Notes: generated from the letters alone by a model not told the origin. A stretch of DNA of 64,000 nucleotides from JAOTZA01 sp965224065 (GCA_965224065.1 CBDCYF010000005.1:310001-374000); one strand, 5' to 3'. Shown: positions 46,301 to 56,567, counted from the first letter of the stretch. Numbers and translations are program-made.

Positions 46301-49300
46301 CACGGGTTGGTTGGGCGACTCGGAGATCATGATGGCGTATGTGGCGCGCACGACGAAGAACGTCAGCTGCACGCTAACGGACTCGAACCCGTTGATTCCG
46401 GACCCGGACACGACGTTCGAGTTCGGTCCGGGCGGGAACGTGATCATCCACTTCTCTCCGCTTCTGGAGTGCACCGAGGAGCTGTTGGAAGGGGAGCCGG
46501 ACACGGCGATGCTGAGCTGCGAGTGTGTGGATCAGCCGGAGCAGACGGCGAGCGACGAGGATTCGGCGACGGTCAACGGCTGCGAGGAGCCGGCACTGGA
46601 CGTGACGAAGGAGTGCACGGCGTCTCGGGACGCCCAGGGCAACTTTACCTACGAGGTGTCGTTTGAGAACCCGGCCAACGCCAACGGTGCGACGCTTGCG
46701 AACTGCGTGGTTTCAGATCCTGGTGCTTCGTGTGACGGGGAGGTATTTGCGGGTCCGTTTGCTCCGGGTCAGGGAGACACGACGACGTGCACGAGCACGA
46801 GCTCGTCGAGCACGGTGACGGTGACGTGCGACATCGTGGGTTCGAACCCGCGGGGAGGCGCGCCGAAGACCCTGTCGAGCGAGGACACGGCGGAGTGCAT
46901 CGAGTTGGACAAGCAGGTTTCCTGCGATGGTGGTTTGACGTGGCACGACGTGACGGGTTCGGACGATGCGGACGGGTTCCAGACGGAGGGTTGCACGGGT
47001 TGGTTCGATCCGTCGGATCCGTCGGTGGGCCAGGAGATCAAGTTCCGCTACATCGCGCGTGTGGGCGGTGACGTGACGGGTTGTGTGTTGACGGACTCGA
47101 ACGGTGTGGTGATTGGTGCACCGGTCCAGATCGGGGATCTGGCGGGTGGCACGGATGACGTGATCTACGAGACGGATCTTCTGGAGTGCAACCAGGCGTT
47201 GCTGGACGGCGAGCCGAACACGGGTACCTTGACGTGTACGGGCAGCGGTGGGGAGACGGTCTCCGACGACGACACGGCGACGGTCGAGGGCTGTCTCGAG
47301 CCGGCGTTGGAGGTTTCGAAGTCTTGCGAGGTGGATCCTGAGTTCGGCGGTCCGTACGAGTACTTCGTCACGGCGACAAACCCGGCGAACGCCAACGGGG
47401 CGAGCCTTCAGAACTGTGTGATCAGTGACCCGGGGGCCTCGTGCGATGGTCAGTCGATTCCTGGGATTCTGGCTCCGGGTGAGAGCTCGGCGGAGGTTTC
47501 CTGCGTCAGCGATTCGGACGTCAACACGGCGACGGTGACGTGCGAGATCGTGGGTGCGTTCGACGCTCAGGGTCAACCGAAGACGATCAGCAACGAGGCG
47601 ACGGCGGAGTGCTGCGCGGTGCAGATCGACAAGCGGGTCTCGTGCACGGGCGGTGGTCCGGGCACGTATCTGGACCGTGGTTTCGAGGACGGTGTGATCG
47701 AGGGTTGCACGGGTTGGTTGGGCGACTCGGAGATCATGATGGCGTATGTGGCGCGCACGACAAAGAACGTCAGCTGCACGCTAACGGACTCGAACCCGTT
47801 GATTCCGGACCCGGACACGACGTTCGAGTTCGGTCCGGGCGGGAACGTGATCATCCACTTCTCTCCGCTTCTGGAGTGCACCGAGGAGCTGTTGGAAGGG
47901 GAGCCGGACACGGCGATGCTGAGCTGCGAGTGTGTGGATCAGCCGGAGCAGACGGCGAGCGACGAGGATTCGGCGACGGTCAACGGCTGCGAGGAGCCGG
48001 CACTGGACGTGACGAAGGAGTGCACGGCGTCTCGGGACGCCCAGGGCAACTTTACCTACGAGGTGTCGTTTGAGAACCCGGCCAACGCCAACGGTGCGAC
48101 GCTTGCGAACTGCGTGGTTTCAGATCCTGGTGCTTCGTGTGACGGGGAGGTATTTGCGGGTCCGTTTGCTCCGGGTCAGGGAGACACGACGACGTGCACG
48201 AGCACGAGCTCGTCGAGCACGGTGACGGTGACGTGCGACATCGTGGGTTCGAACCCGCGGGGAGGCGCGCCGAAGACCCTGTCGAGCGAGGACACGGCGG
48301 AGTGCATCGAGTTGGACAAGCAGGTTTCCTGCGATGGTGGTTTGACGTGGCACGACGTGACGGGTTCGGACGATGCGGACGGGTTCCAGACGGAGGGTTG
48401 CACGGGTTGGTTCGATCCGTCGGATCCGTCGGTGGGCCAGGAGATCAAGTTCCGCTACATCGCGCGTGTGGGCGGTGACGTGACGGGTTGTGTGTTGACG
48501 GACTCGAACGGTGTGGTGATTGGTGCACCGGTCCAGATCGGGGATCTGGCGGGTGGCACGGATGACGTGATCTACGAGACGGATCTTCTGGAGTGCAACC
48601 AGGCGTTGCTGGACGGCGAGCCGAACACGGGTACCTTGACGTGTACGGGCAGCGGTGGGGAGACGGTCTCCGACGACGACACGGCGACGGTCGAGGGCTG
48701 TCTCGAGCCGGCGCTGGATGTGGTCAAGGAGTGCACAGATCAGCAGGACGCGCAAGGAAACTTTATCTACACTGTGGTGGCTCTGAACGTCGGTACGGCG
48801 TCGCTCGCGAACTGCACGATTGACGACCCCGGAGCAGATTGTGACCCGCTGAGCTTGTCATCTCTGGGGCCCGGAGACACAGCGTCAGCGAGCTGCAGGA
48901 CTCCGAATCTGGCCAACACAGCAAAGGTGGTTTGCGAAATCGTCGGCGCTAATTTCCCTGATGGTTCACCCAAAACCGTCTCGGATGAGGATGCGGACAC
49001 CTGCGAGTGCGCGATCGACTTGGACAAACAGGTCTCGTGTGACGGCGGCGCGAGTTGGAACGACGTCACCGGCGTCGACGACCCGGACGGCTCATTAGCA
49101 GAGGGTTGCATCGGCTGGACAGTTGGCGATCCCGAGGTCAAGGTGCGCTACCTGGCGCGCTCGAACGCTTCCGCCCGCTGCGAACTGACGGACTCGAACA
49201 CCGCCATTTTTGCGGGCCCGATGATGCTCGATCTGACGGCGGGGGTTGAGGAAGTGGTCACGACCGATTTGATCGAGTGTAACGAGAGTCAAGTGGGTTG

Positions 49301-51632
49301 GGCAGAGCCCAACACGGCGACATTGTCCTGCGAGTGCCTGGACGCGACGGGTGCGGTGGGCTTTACTCCGGCCCCGGTTGAGGACTCGGCCAACATTACC
49401 TGCCAGACGCCGAGTCTCACGGTCGAAAAGGCCTGTGAACCCGACGCTGATGTGCCGGGAACGAGCCTCTGGACGGTGACAGTCGAGAATCCGGACGTTC
49501 CGGATGGCGCCACACTTGACAACTGCCAGGTCGACGACATCGAAGTCGAAGGTTGCGACGGGACGGTCGGTCCTTTGGCACCGGGAGAGAGCGTAGATCT
49601 CACATGCTCCAGTGAGGATATTCCGGAAAACACGGTCTCAGTGACATGTGACATCGTGGGTTCCATTGATTCGCAGACCGGTAATCCCAAAACGATCAGC
49701 GACGAGGCCACTGAAGCCGAGTGTGGCCAGATCTGCGATGTCCAAATCGACCGACAGGTCTCGTGTGACGGTGGCACGACCTTCGTCGATGTGGGTTTTG
49801 ACGATGACCCGGTCGTCGAAGCGTGCGACGGTAAAGAGCCGGGTCCGGTGAAGGTCCGGTGGGTTGCTCAAAACAACTCAAGCACCGAGAACTTGAACTG
49901 CTTCCTGACCGACGGCAACGAAAATCTCGGTGTTATCGATACTGAGGTCACTCTGCCCCCTGTTGGTACGGACGATGTCATTCTGATGAGCGAGATTGCG
50001 GAGTGCAGCGAGCTATTCGTTGCCGCGGAAGACTCGGAACTTGGAGTGCAAGCCGTTCTGGTCTGCGAATGCGTACACGAGGTGACGGGGGAGGTGTTTG
50101 GTGAGGACACCGATACGGATAACGCAGGTTTCGGTTGCGAGATCTGCTTACCCAAGCTCGATTTCGAAGAACTGAACGCGGGAGATATCGTTACCGAGCA
50201 ATTCGCCGGTATCGGGGTGCACGTGACCACCGATGACCCAATCAATCATCCGGCGATGGTTTTCGATAGTGCCAACCCGACCGGTGGCGACCTGGATCTC
50301 GGTACGCCCAATGGGGACTTTGGTGGCGCAGGTGTGGGAGCGGGCGGCGAATTCGGACAACCGGGACAAAATTCAGTGCTGCTCGGCAAGGTGCTGATCC
50401 TTACGGAAGATCTCGATCAGGCCAACCCGAACGACAACGACGGTGGCGGTACGATTGTCTTTACTTTCGATGATCCGGTGACGCTGCACTCCGTCGGGAT
50501 CCTCGATGTCGATGCCGACGAGTTAGCAGGCATGGTGACGGTGTACGACTCGGTTTCCGGTGGGGGCGTTATCGCTCAGGAAGCTATGCAGTCGCTGGGT
50601 GATAACAGCTATCAAGATGTGTTGCTCGAGATCAGCGGTGCGCGCCGGTTGGAAGTTTCCTTCCCGTCGAGTGGCGCCGTCGCAAGTGTCGTCTTCTGCC
50701 CAGAATTCTGCGTCGAGGAGGCTATCAACGACGGGCGAGTCGAGCCCGACGATTCTATGTATGCTTTCTCTCTACCGGGTATTTCGAACGACTTTATCTT
50801 CGAGCCTTCCGGCGGGTTTGTCGAATTTGACGATGGCACTGCTAGCCTGACGGGCACGATCCGCAACTTCTTCGACCTGAGCGAAGCTTTCACCGTGAAC
50901 TTGGTATTCAGCGACAAAACCGATGTGCCTCCCGCCGGCAGCCCGGTAAAGGACCTGCTCGCCAGTGCGTACACGGAAAACGGTGGCTCGATAGACAGCT
51001 CGACGTGGTCCTACTACCCAGTGTGGAGTGGCACGCTCACCGGAATCGAGTCCTATACGGGAGCGCAGCTTACGATCGAGCGCAGTGGCCCATCCTTCCA
51101 GATCGGTGACGGGGCCAACAACAAGAACACCAACAATGGTGGTTCAGGGACTTTCGAGTGGTTGGTGGTCAGCCAGCCGAGCGATCCCAACCAAGTCTTC
51201 CCTGTGGCCGGTATCGGCGATATCAGTATTGAAATTCTCTGTGAATGCCTGGATCCACCAGTGCTTTGCGACGACGGTAGGCCGCGCATCCTGATCTTCG
51301 AGTACACCGGGGAAGACTGCGGGGCAAGTGATAACGACCAGGACACCGACAGTTGCAGCGGTGACCCGAACGGCGCGGAGCCGGTCTCAATCGAGTTGAA
51401 GAACAACAGGAAATTTACAGTCGACCCCGCGTTGGAGGCCATCATGGTCGGCGATATCGTGGTCTTCTCTAGTGCCAACGGCGGTAGAATGAACGGAGAC
51501 CTGGAGTTTACGATTCGACAGGGCGCCTCGGACCTGCAGACCATCAAGCTGCATACATCGTGCTCGCAACCGCTCAACATCGGTGATCAATTCGGCAGCA
51601 TGATCCTAAGAGCCTTCGTGATCGCTCCTTAG
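43314..51632 (+). CDS. Giant secreted Cys-rich repeat protein 2, DUF7467-like C-terminus
   Basis: About 2,772 residues, paralogous to giant protein 1. AAGGGG (43302-43307) sets the ATG at 43314. A long n-region leads to a signal peptide (LAVVWVFLASAPVAHAQ). The N-terminal domain (ACNSDLTAIFNGVGLNL) is shared with protein 1. Three 1,407-bp composite repeats follow, then DUF11-like modules, one lectin-like block (FEELNAGDIVTEQFAGIGV), and one EFDDGTASLTGT domain. The last ~130 residues (ILIFEYTGEDCGASDNDQ, HTSCSQPLNIGDQFGS) look like DUF7467. There is no membrane anchor or CTERM signal. Parts are nucleotide-identical to gene 1, showing recent exchange. A cell-surface role is inferred. Confidence 0.9.
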   Translation: MPTAPTENLTRRCTNSPSVTFSTVAWVRRWARAGSSFWKVAQVGLAVVWVFLASAPVAHAQACNSDLTAIFNGVGLNLTSPPAQVQIIIDNDSVFDQFFPTVYFRPNCLSVDSARPASDDASCVLDNGLGGFARPFALDELSVSHDCPGVTDDFDLALDPEGLRTIEFFPNGVILPPLSSCTISFDLLIDNFPDGFIPPDQGDTTVLQTAGHESECLNEGEPGTSGNLKSSSVDSGGTAFAQQTCGAAVDKQVSCDGGATWHDVAGVDDADGLQAAGCTGWGGSSPPEVKVRYVATNLSANNNTSGNALENCTLVDSNGLVPGAPPIGTLGDGFDGFIGFGAGGTAALQCSDEFAQMEPNTATLVCECPADSGGPQVQVTVTDQAEIECQEPAIQVIKSCEVDPEFGGPYEYFVSVVNPVNPSGASLQNCVISDPGASCDGQSIPGILAPGESSAEVSCVSDSDVNTATVTCEIVGAFDAQGQPKTISDEATAECCAVQIDKRVSCTGGGPGTYLDRGFEDGVIEGCTGWLGDSEIMMAYVARTTKNVSCTLTDSNPLIPDPDTTFEFGPGGNVIIHFSPLLECTEELLEGEPDTAMLSCECVDQPEQTASDEDSATVNGCEEPALEVMKECTASPDAQGNFTYEVSFENPANANGATLANCVLSDPGASCDGEVFAGPFAPGAGDTTTCTSASSSSTVTVTCDIVGSNPRGGAPKTLSSEDTAECIELDKQVSCDGGLTWHDVTGSDDADGFQTEGCTGWFDPSDPSVGQEIKFRYIARVGGDVTGCVLTDSNGVVIGAPIQIGDLAGGTDDVIYETDLLECNQALLDGEPNTGTLTCTGSGGETVSDDDTATVEGCFEPSLEVSKSCEVDPEFGGPYEYFVTATNPANANGASLQSCVISDPGASCDGQSIPGILAPGESSAEVSCVSDSDVNTATVTCEIVGAFDAQGQPKTISNEATAECCAVQIDKRVSCTGGGPGTYLDRGFEDGVIEGCTGWLGDSEIMMAYVARTTKNVSCTLTDSNPLIPDPDTTFEFGPGGNVIIHFSPLLECTEELLEGEPDTAMLSCECVDQPEQTASDEDSATVNGCEEPALDVTKECTASRDAQGNFTYEVSFENPANANGATLANCVVSDPGASCDGEVFAGPFAPGQGDTTTCTSTSSSSTVTVTCDIVGSNPRGGAPKTLSSEDTAECIELDKQVSCDGGLTWHDVTGSDDADGFQTEGCTGWFDPSDPSVGQEIKFRYIARVGGDVTGCVLTDSNGVVIGAPVQIGDLAGGTDDVIYETDLLECNQALLDGEPNTGTLTCTGSGGETVSDDDTATVEGCLEPALEVSKSCEVDPEFGGPYEYFVTATNPANANGASLQNCVISDPGASCDGQSIPGILAPGESSAEVSCVSDSDVNTATVTCEIVGAFDAQGQPKTISNEATAECCAVQIDKRVSCTGGGPGTYLDRGFEDGVIEGCTGWLGDSEIMMAYVARTTKNVSCTLTDSNPLIPDPDTTFEFGPGGNVIIHFSPLLECTEELLEGEPDTAMLSCECVDQPEQTASDEDSATVNGCEEPALDVTKECTASRDAQGNFTYEVSFENPANANGATLANCVVSDPGASCDGEVFAGPFAPGQGDTTTCTSTSSSSTVTVTCDIVGSNPRGGAPKTLSSEDTAECIELDKQVSCDGGLTWHDVTGSDDADGFQTEGCTGWFDPSDPSVGQEIKFRYIARVGGDVTGCVLTDSNGVVIGAPVQIGDLAGGTDDVIYETDLLECNQALLDGEPNTGTLTCTGSGGETVSDDDTATVEGCLEPALDVVKECTDQQDAQGNFIYTVVALNVGTASLANCTIDDPGADCDPLSLSSLGPGDTASASCRTPNLANTAKVVCEIVGANFPDGSPKTVSDEDADTCECAIDLDKQVSCDGGASWNDVTGVDDPDGSLAEGCIGWTVGDPEVKVRYLARSNASARCELTDSNTAIFAGPMMLDLTAGVEEVVTTDLIECNESQVGWAEPNTATLSCECLDATGAVGFTPAPVEDSANITCQTPSLTVEKACEPDADVPGTSLWTVTVENPDVPDGATLDNCQVDDIEVEGCDGTVGPLAPGESVDLTCSSEDIPENTVSVTCDIVGSIDSQTGNPKTISDEATEAECGQICDVQIDRQVSCDGGTTFVDVGFDDDPVVEACDGKEPGPVKVRWVAQNNSSTENLNCFLTDGNENLGVIDTEVTLPPVGTDDVILMSEIAECSELFVAAEDSELGVQAVLVCECVHEVTGEVFGEDTDTDNAGFGCEICLPKLDFEELNAGDIVTEQFAGIGVHVTTDDPINHPAMVFDSANPTGGDLDLGTPNGDFGGAGVGAGGEFGQPGQNSVLLGKVLILTEDLDQANPNDNDGGGTIVFTFDDPVTLHSVGILDVDADELAGMVTVYDSVSGGGVIAQEAMQSLGDNSYQDVLLEISGARRLEVSFPSSGAVASVVFCPEFCVEEAINDGRVEPDDSMYAFSLPGISNDFIFEPSGGFVEFDDGTASLTGTIRNFFDLSEAFTVNLVFSDKTDVPPAGSPVKDLLASAYTENGGSIDSSTWSYYPVWSGTLTGIESYTGAQLTIERSGPSFQIGDGANNKNTNNGGSGTFEWLVVSQPSDPNQVFPVAGIGDISIEILCECLDPPVLCDDGRPRILIFEYTGEDCGASDNDQDTDSCSGDPNGAEPVSIELKNNRKFTVDPALEAIMVGDIVVFSSANGGRMNGDLEFTIRQGASDLQTIKLHTSCSQPLNIGDQFGSMILRAFVIAP
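44484..48704 (+). repeat. Three tandem 1,407-bp units in giant gene 2
   Basis: Units at 44484-45890, 45891-47297 and 47298-48704 each join a SCEVDPEFGG module and a KECTAS/DKQVSCDGG module. The second and third copies are nearly identical; the first differs slightly (for example SPDAQGNF against SRDAQGNF). Confidence 0.92.
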
Positions 51633-51731
51633 CGGGCCTCCCGGCCTTGCCCAGCTTGTTTCAGGGGGGGCGGCAACTGGGCGGTAACAAGGCTAAAGCG
51701 TCATGATTGCAGGATATTTTTTATGATCGGA

Positions 51732-51761
51732 TTGACAGATATTGATTTGTCGGTCTAGACT
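51732..51761 (+). promoter_or_regulatory. Promoter for the small secreted CTERM protein
   Basis: A perfect TTGACA (51732-51737), an 18-nt spacer and TAGACT (51756-51761), about 60 nt before the ATG at 51821, in an AT-rich stretch between the two genes. Confidence 0.6.
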
Positions 51762-51820
51762 AGCGCTCAGTCCATAGTCCACGGCGAGGTTTACTCGCAC
51801 GGGTACAAAGGAGGGGTGTA

Positions 51821-52573
51821 ATGTCCCGCAGAAAAACCACAGGCGCCGCGGCGCCAACGGCATTGTTGGTGACGCTGGCATCGCTCGCGGGATTCTTGGT
51901 GGCGGGCATGGGGGCATCTCAAGAGCGGCATGAGCGTGAAGGGTTGCGCGACCGCGACCGAGATGAGCGCGTCGCCGCGAAGATCTTCGATTGCGATTCC
52001 GATATTGCGGTCAGTCACACCCCGACCAACCCCGCCGCAACGGACTACAACGTGACGATGACAATTACGAATGTTTTAACCACGGACGGTGCAAACACTC
52101 CCGTCAATCAGACCTATGCGATGGCGACCTATTTGCCCGACTGCACCGCGGTCGTGCCCTGTGTTCCCAACCCAGGGGGCGTGGCGACCTTTGTCGGAGT
52201 AACCGGGACTACTTGTCCCGGTGGCATCGCCGCGCTCGCCGCCACCCCCACCGTGCCGTTCGACCGGGTCGATTTCACATGGCCGGGCGGCCCAACTCCC
52301 GGGGTCCTGACTCTGTTCTCTGGCACCAGTTGCTCGATCGATTTCCAGATTCAGCTACCGGCCGCCCCCATCATGACCTTTGTCACCGAGGTCGTGACCA
52401 CCGCGGATTGCTCCGAAACCGGAGCTGCCCTCAATGCGACCACTTTTGGTACCGAGTCCATCATGCCGGTCCCGGCCCTCGGCAAGCTGGCTACGGTTCT
52501 GTTGTTGACTCTTGTGCTCGGAGCAGGCTGCTACTACCTTCGCCGTCCGAAGCTGCCGTTCGTGGCGAGCTAG
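51821..52573 (+). CDS. Secreted protein with IPTL-CTERM-like C-terminal sorting signal
   Basis: A 250-residue exported protein with strong ribosome-binding site AAAGGAGGGG. The N-terminal signal peptide (LLVTLASLAGFLVAGMG) precedes a charged linker (RDRDRDERVAAK) and one beta-sandwich-like domain (SDIAVSHTPTNPAATDYNV) resembling DUF11, with several cysteines. The C-terminus ends in MPVPALGK, a hydrophobic helix (LATVLLLTLVLGAG) and a basic YYLRRPK tail. That is the tripartite layout of exosortase substrates, closest to the IPTL-CTERM class. It is about 30 kb from the tandem exosortase gene, a likely processing partner. Confidence 0.85.
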   Translation: MSRRKTTGAAAPTALLVTLASLAGFLVAGMGASQERHEREGLRDRDRDERVAAKIFDCDSDIAVSHTPTNPAATDYNVTMTITNVLTTDGANTPVNQTYAMATYLPDCTAVVPCVPNPGGVATFVGVTGTTCPGGIAALAATPTVPFDRVDFTWPGGPTPGVLTLFSGTSCSIDFQIQLPAAPIMTFVTEVVTTADCSETGAALNATTFGTESIMPVPALGKLATVLLLTLVLGAGCYYLRRPKLPFVAS

Positions 52574-52591
52574 CTTCGAGCTCGAGTCTTC

Positions 52592-54529
52592 TTAGAAGAT
52601 CTCGACGGTCAACTCGGCGCCGGCGTCCACCTCGAAACCGTCATAAAAAGTGACCGTGTCTCCCGCGCGGAGCATGGCATCGCCGCCGTTCATCAGATTG
52701 ACCGCGGGGCCGACGCCGATCGACACGCACGCCTCGGCCAGATACGGCGATTGGATCACTTCTTCCATGACGTCGACATGGCTCGGGAGGGCACCGCAAT
52801 CGGGATACAGATCGACCGTGGCACTGTCCTCTACGAGCTGCACTCCGTCGCCGGCTGTCGCGGTGTTGGAGACGGTAGCCGGTGTGACCGTCGAATCGAC
52901 CGAGTACGTCACCGTGATCGTTTCCGACGCGCCCGCTCCGAGGCTCGTGAAAGTACAGTCGACGAATTGCCCGCTGGTCGCGGCGCACTCCACCGAGGGG
53001 GACACTCCCGTCACGGTAAGTCGCGTATCGACGGTGTCGGTCACGCGGACGTTCGACGCCGGGGCGGTCCCAGTGTTGCTGACCGCGAGCGTGAACGTGT
53101 GTCCCGAGGTGCCGACCTGGACGGCATCGGGAGTAAAGGTCTTGGTGAGTTCCAGAACCGGGCCGCCGAGCTGTACGCCCCAGAGCTCGCGCCCGTTTAC
53201 GGAATCGTCGGCCGCAAAGACCACGACCGTCGGAGCTTCTGTGGCCTCCGCCGGATTCGATCCGGTCGGTCCCAAGACGATGTCGTCGACGAGTGCCGTG
53301 CCGGCCACTGACCCGTCGGTCTTCCAAAGCTCGGCGCCGGTGATTCCATCGTCGGCGCAGAGGTAGAGCGAGTCCCCGCCGATCGAGCGGAAGGACTCGG
53401 GGGATGAAGGCGAAGCGCCGACGTTGATGTCGAGCGGATAGGTCCCGGCAACGGTCCCGTCGCTTCTCCAGGGCTCGGTGCCGGAGATACCGTCGTCGGT
53501 CGAGAAGAAAAGCAGGCCGTTTGCCGAAGTGAGGTTGAGTGGGTCCGAGGACCCCAGGCCCGGAACGATGTCCTTTACCCGTACCGTACCGGCGAGGGTG
53601 CCATCGCTTTTCCACAGCTCGGTGCCGGTCACACCATCGTCGGCCGTGAAGTACAGGGTCCCCGCGACGTTGGTCAGCTCGTCCGGGAAGGAGTGTCCGG
53701 CCCCCGGGTTGATGTCCTTGACTTCGTACGTGCCGGCCGCCGTACCGTCGCTCCTCCAGAGCTCGAATCCGAAGGCCGTCCAGGCGGAGAAGTAGACGAT
53801 GTTGCCTATGCCGGTCAGATAGGCGGGGAGAGAGGAGCCTCCCAGGTTGATGTCTTCGACCAGGGCGGTGCCGCCCGTGGTGCCGTCACTTTTCCACAGC
53901 TCACGCCCGACCCCGACGGTGACGGCGGAGAAGTAGAGGGTGTTTCCGACCACGGCCAGATTCGCAGGAGATCCGCCGCTGCCGCCGGGCTTGATGTCCT
54001 TGACGAGGACGGTGCCGCCCGCCGTGCCATCGCTTTTCCAAAGCTCGGAGCCGTAGTCAGGAGTGTTGGCGACGAAGACCAGCAGGCTTCCAAGAGCGTT
54101 CAATGAGTTCACCCCCGACTGGTCGTCCGGCCGGAGGTCCTTTACGAGGACGGTGCCACCCGCTGTACCGTTGCTCTTCCAGAGCGCTGGCCCCACCACC
54201 CCGTTGTCGGCCATAAAGAACAGCGTGCTCCCCACCGCGGTCAGCTCCACCGGCGCCGCGCTGCAGGCCCCCGGACAGATGTCCTTGACCAGGGTCGTGC
54301 CGGCGGTGGTGCCATCGGTTTTCCACAGCTCGACACCGCTCGAACCGTTGTCGGCGGTAAAGAATGTCGTGGCGCCGAGCGTCACCAGCTCCGCCGGAGA
54401 GGAGCTACCGCTCGGGTGGATGTCCTTGATCAAGAATGGAAGCGGATCGGCGCTGGCCGCCCGTACGCCAAGGACGAGCGCCAGCCCCAGACTGGCGAGT
54501 TGTAAAGTTCTGGTTTTCGCGGTGTGCAA
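52592..54529 (-). CDS. ELWxxDGT-repeat secreted protein with DUF11 and C-terminal DGFEV domain
   Basis: A 645-residue exported protein. The signal peptide is LASLGLALVLGVRAASA. About nine repeats of roughly 48 residues follow, each with ELWKSDGTAAGT-like and VKDI-PG motifs, probably forming a beta-propeller-like array. A DUF11 domain follows (about 460-575; VSNTGTAPASNVRVTDTVD). The C-terminal ~50 residues (AMLRAGDTVTFYDGFEVDAGAE) resemble the 3-coathanger-stack domain seen at the ends of secreted proteins. The start is TTG with AGGGG upstream. It converges on the CTERM gene with an 18-nt gap. The ligand is unknown. Confidence 0.88.
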   Translation of the reverse strand: MHTAKTRTLQLASLGLALVLGVRAASADPLPFLIKDIHPSGSSSPAELVTLGATTFFTADNGSSGVELWKTDGTTAGTTLVKDICPGACSAAPVELTAVGSTLFFMADNGVVGPALWKSNGTAGGTVLVKDLRPDDQSGVNSLNALGSLLVFVANTPDYGSELWKSDGTAGGTVLVKDIKPGGSGGSPANLAVVGNTLYFSAVTVGVGRELWKSDGTTGGTALVEDINLGGSSLPAYLTGIGNIVYFSAWTAFGFELWRSDGTAAGTYEVKDINPGAGHSFPDELTNVAGTLYFTADDGVTGTELWKSDGTLAGTVRVKDIVPGLGSSDPLNLTSANGLLFFSTDDGISGTEPWRSDGTVAGTYPLDINVGASPSSPESFRSIGGDSLYLCADDGITGAELWKTDGSVAGTALVDDIVLGPTGSNPAEATEAPTVVVFAADDSVNGRELWGVQLGGPVLELTKTFTPDAVQVGTSGHTFTLAVSNTGTAPASNVRVTDTVDTRLTVTGVSPSVECAATSGQFVDCTFTSLGAGASETITVTYSVDSTVTPATVSNTATAGDGVQLVEDSATVDLYPDCGALPSHVDVMEEVIQSPYLAEACVSIGVGPAVNLMNGGDAMLRAGDTVTFYDGFEVDAGAELTVEIF

Positions 54530-54848
54530 CTTCTTCCCCTTTTTTTTCCCCCCGATGGAGTGACGGGACGGTGTTCGGACGCCCGCAGAAGCGAGGTGCT
54601 CGTGGGTCGAATCGAGCCGTTCATCACGATTGGAATTTTCCGGATTTCGCCTGCTACCGTCTGTGTATTTCTCAACACCACCCTTGGCGAGAGGGCCCGG
54701 AAATGGTCAGAAAATGTCACTCTCGGTGCGCCGAAGTTTGGGCGCGGTCGAGTTTCTTCTTCGTTTGTAGATACTTAGAGAAGATGAAGAAGTCGAAACA
54801 TTGAGCTCCTTCGATGAGATTAAAGAATGCATTTTTTTTGCTCCGACG

Positions 54849-54939
54849 GGGTTCCGAGCGCCGGTCGAAGCACCGGCGGACGCGACCGCCCCGGAACCTC
54901 GGCGGACGAGCCGCCTCGAGGCGTAAGGCTCCGTTTTTT
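54849..54939 (+). ncRNA. Candidate small structured RNA ending in a terminator
   Basis: GGTTCCG (54850-54856) pairs with CGGAACC (54892-54898) around an inner hairpin, GCCGGT-CGAAGC-ACCGGC (54860-54877). A second structure, GAGCC (54908-54912) with GGCTC (54927-54931), encloses the palindrome GCCTCGAGGC and is followed by CGTTTTTT, like an intrinsic terminator. No clear promoter was resolved. Confidence 0.35.
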
Positions 54940-55036
54940 CGGCTCGTGCGGGACCGTCGCAAGGAGCGATCTGAAGCGAGTCTCGGCCCAAATTTGTCGG
55001 GCCGGCGAGCGACCCCGAGGCGGCCTCTTTGGGGTT

Positions 55037-55065
55037 TTGACGGCTGGCCGTGCCGGTAGTATGGT
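55037..55065 (+). promoter_or_regulatory. Promoter for bactofilin/ald
   Basis: TTGACG (55037-55042), 17-nt spacer and TATGGT (55060-55065), 55 nt before the bactofilin ATG. Confidence 0.5.
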
Positions 55066-55120
55066 CCCGTAGTTACCCGGCGGGCCCCGGGGACGGCAGC
55101 TCCTAGGCAGTGGGGAAACG

Positions 55121-55455
55121 ATGAGCGCTGACAGACGCCCTGCGACCACACATATCGCCGCCGGCTCCCGCGTCAGAGGGGAAATCACCGGAAACACCGA
55201 CCTCGTCGTTGAAGGCGAGATCGAGGGGAAGCTTCACCTCGAGAGCGGTGTTGTGGTTGGCTCCTCGGGCGTGGTGCGGGGAGAGATCAGGGCCGGCTCG
55301 GTTCAGGTGGCCGGTCGAGTGGAGGGCAACGTAGAGGGGCATAAAGTGGTCGAGATTCTGCCGAGCGGGACGCTGGAAGGAGACGCCACCTCGCCCCGTG
55401 TCGTCATCTCGGACGGCGCCTTCTTCAAGGGCAACATCGACATGAATGGCGATTG

Positions 55456-55456
<1 letters not shown>
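55121..55456 (+). CDS. Bactofilin (polymer-forming cytoskeletal protein)
   Basis: A 111-residue protein of the bactofilin family (formerly DUF583), which polymerises into nucleotide-free filaments that scaffold cell-wall or polar proteins. The central right-handed beta-helix core is visible as repeating turns (LVVEGEIEGKLHLESG, VVGSSGVVRGEIRAGSVQ, VAGRVEGNVEGHKVVEI), flanked by short polar ends. No transmembrane segment is present. The stop overlaps the alanine dehydrogenase ATG by one base (TGATG), an unusual partnership that suggests translational coupling. Confidence 0.93.

Positions 55457-56567
<1,111 letters not shown>

Larger units (their letters stand above)
54530..55120. other. Gene-free divergent region
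   Basis: About 590 bases with no supported gene. The left half is AT-rich and should contain the promoter of the - strand ELWxxDGT gene. The centre holds a candidate small RNA with terminator (54849-54939), and the right end holds the bactofilin promoter. Confidence 0.6.

Noticed and set aside
22524..51632. CRISPR array or mobile-element origin for the repeats
   Set aside because: Units are 711 or 1,407 bp, contiguous without spacers and in frame inside coding sequence; no cas, transposase or terminal inverted repeats are present.
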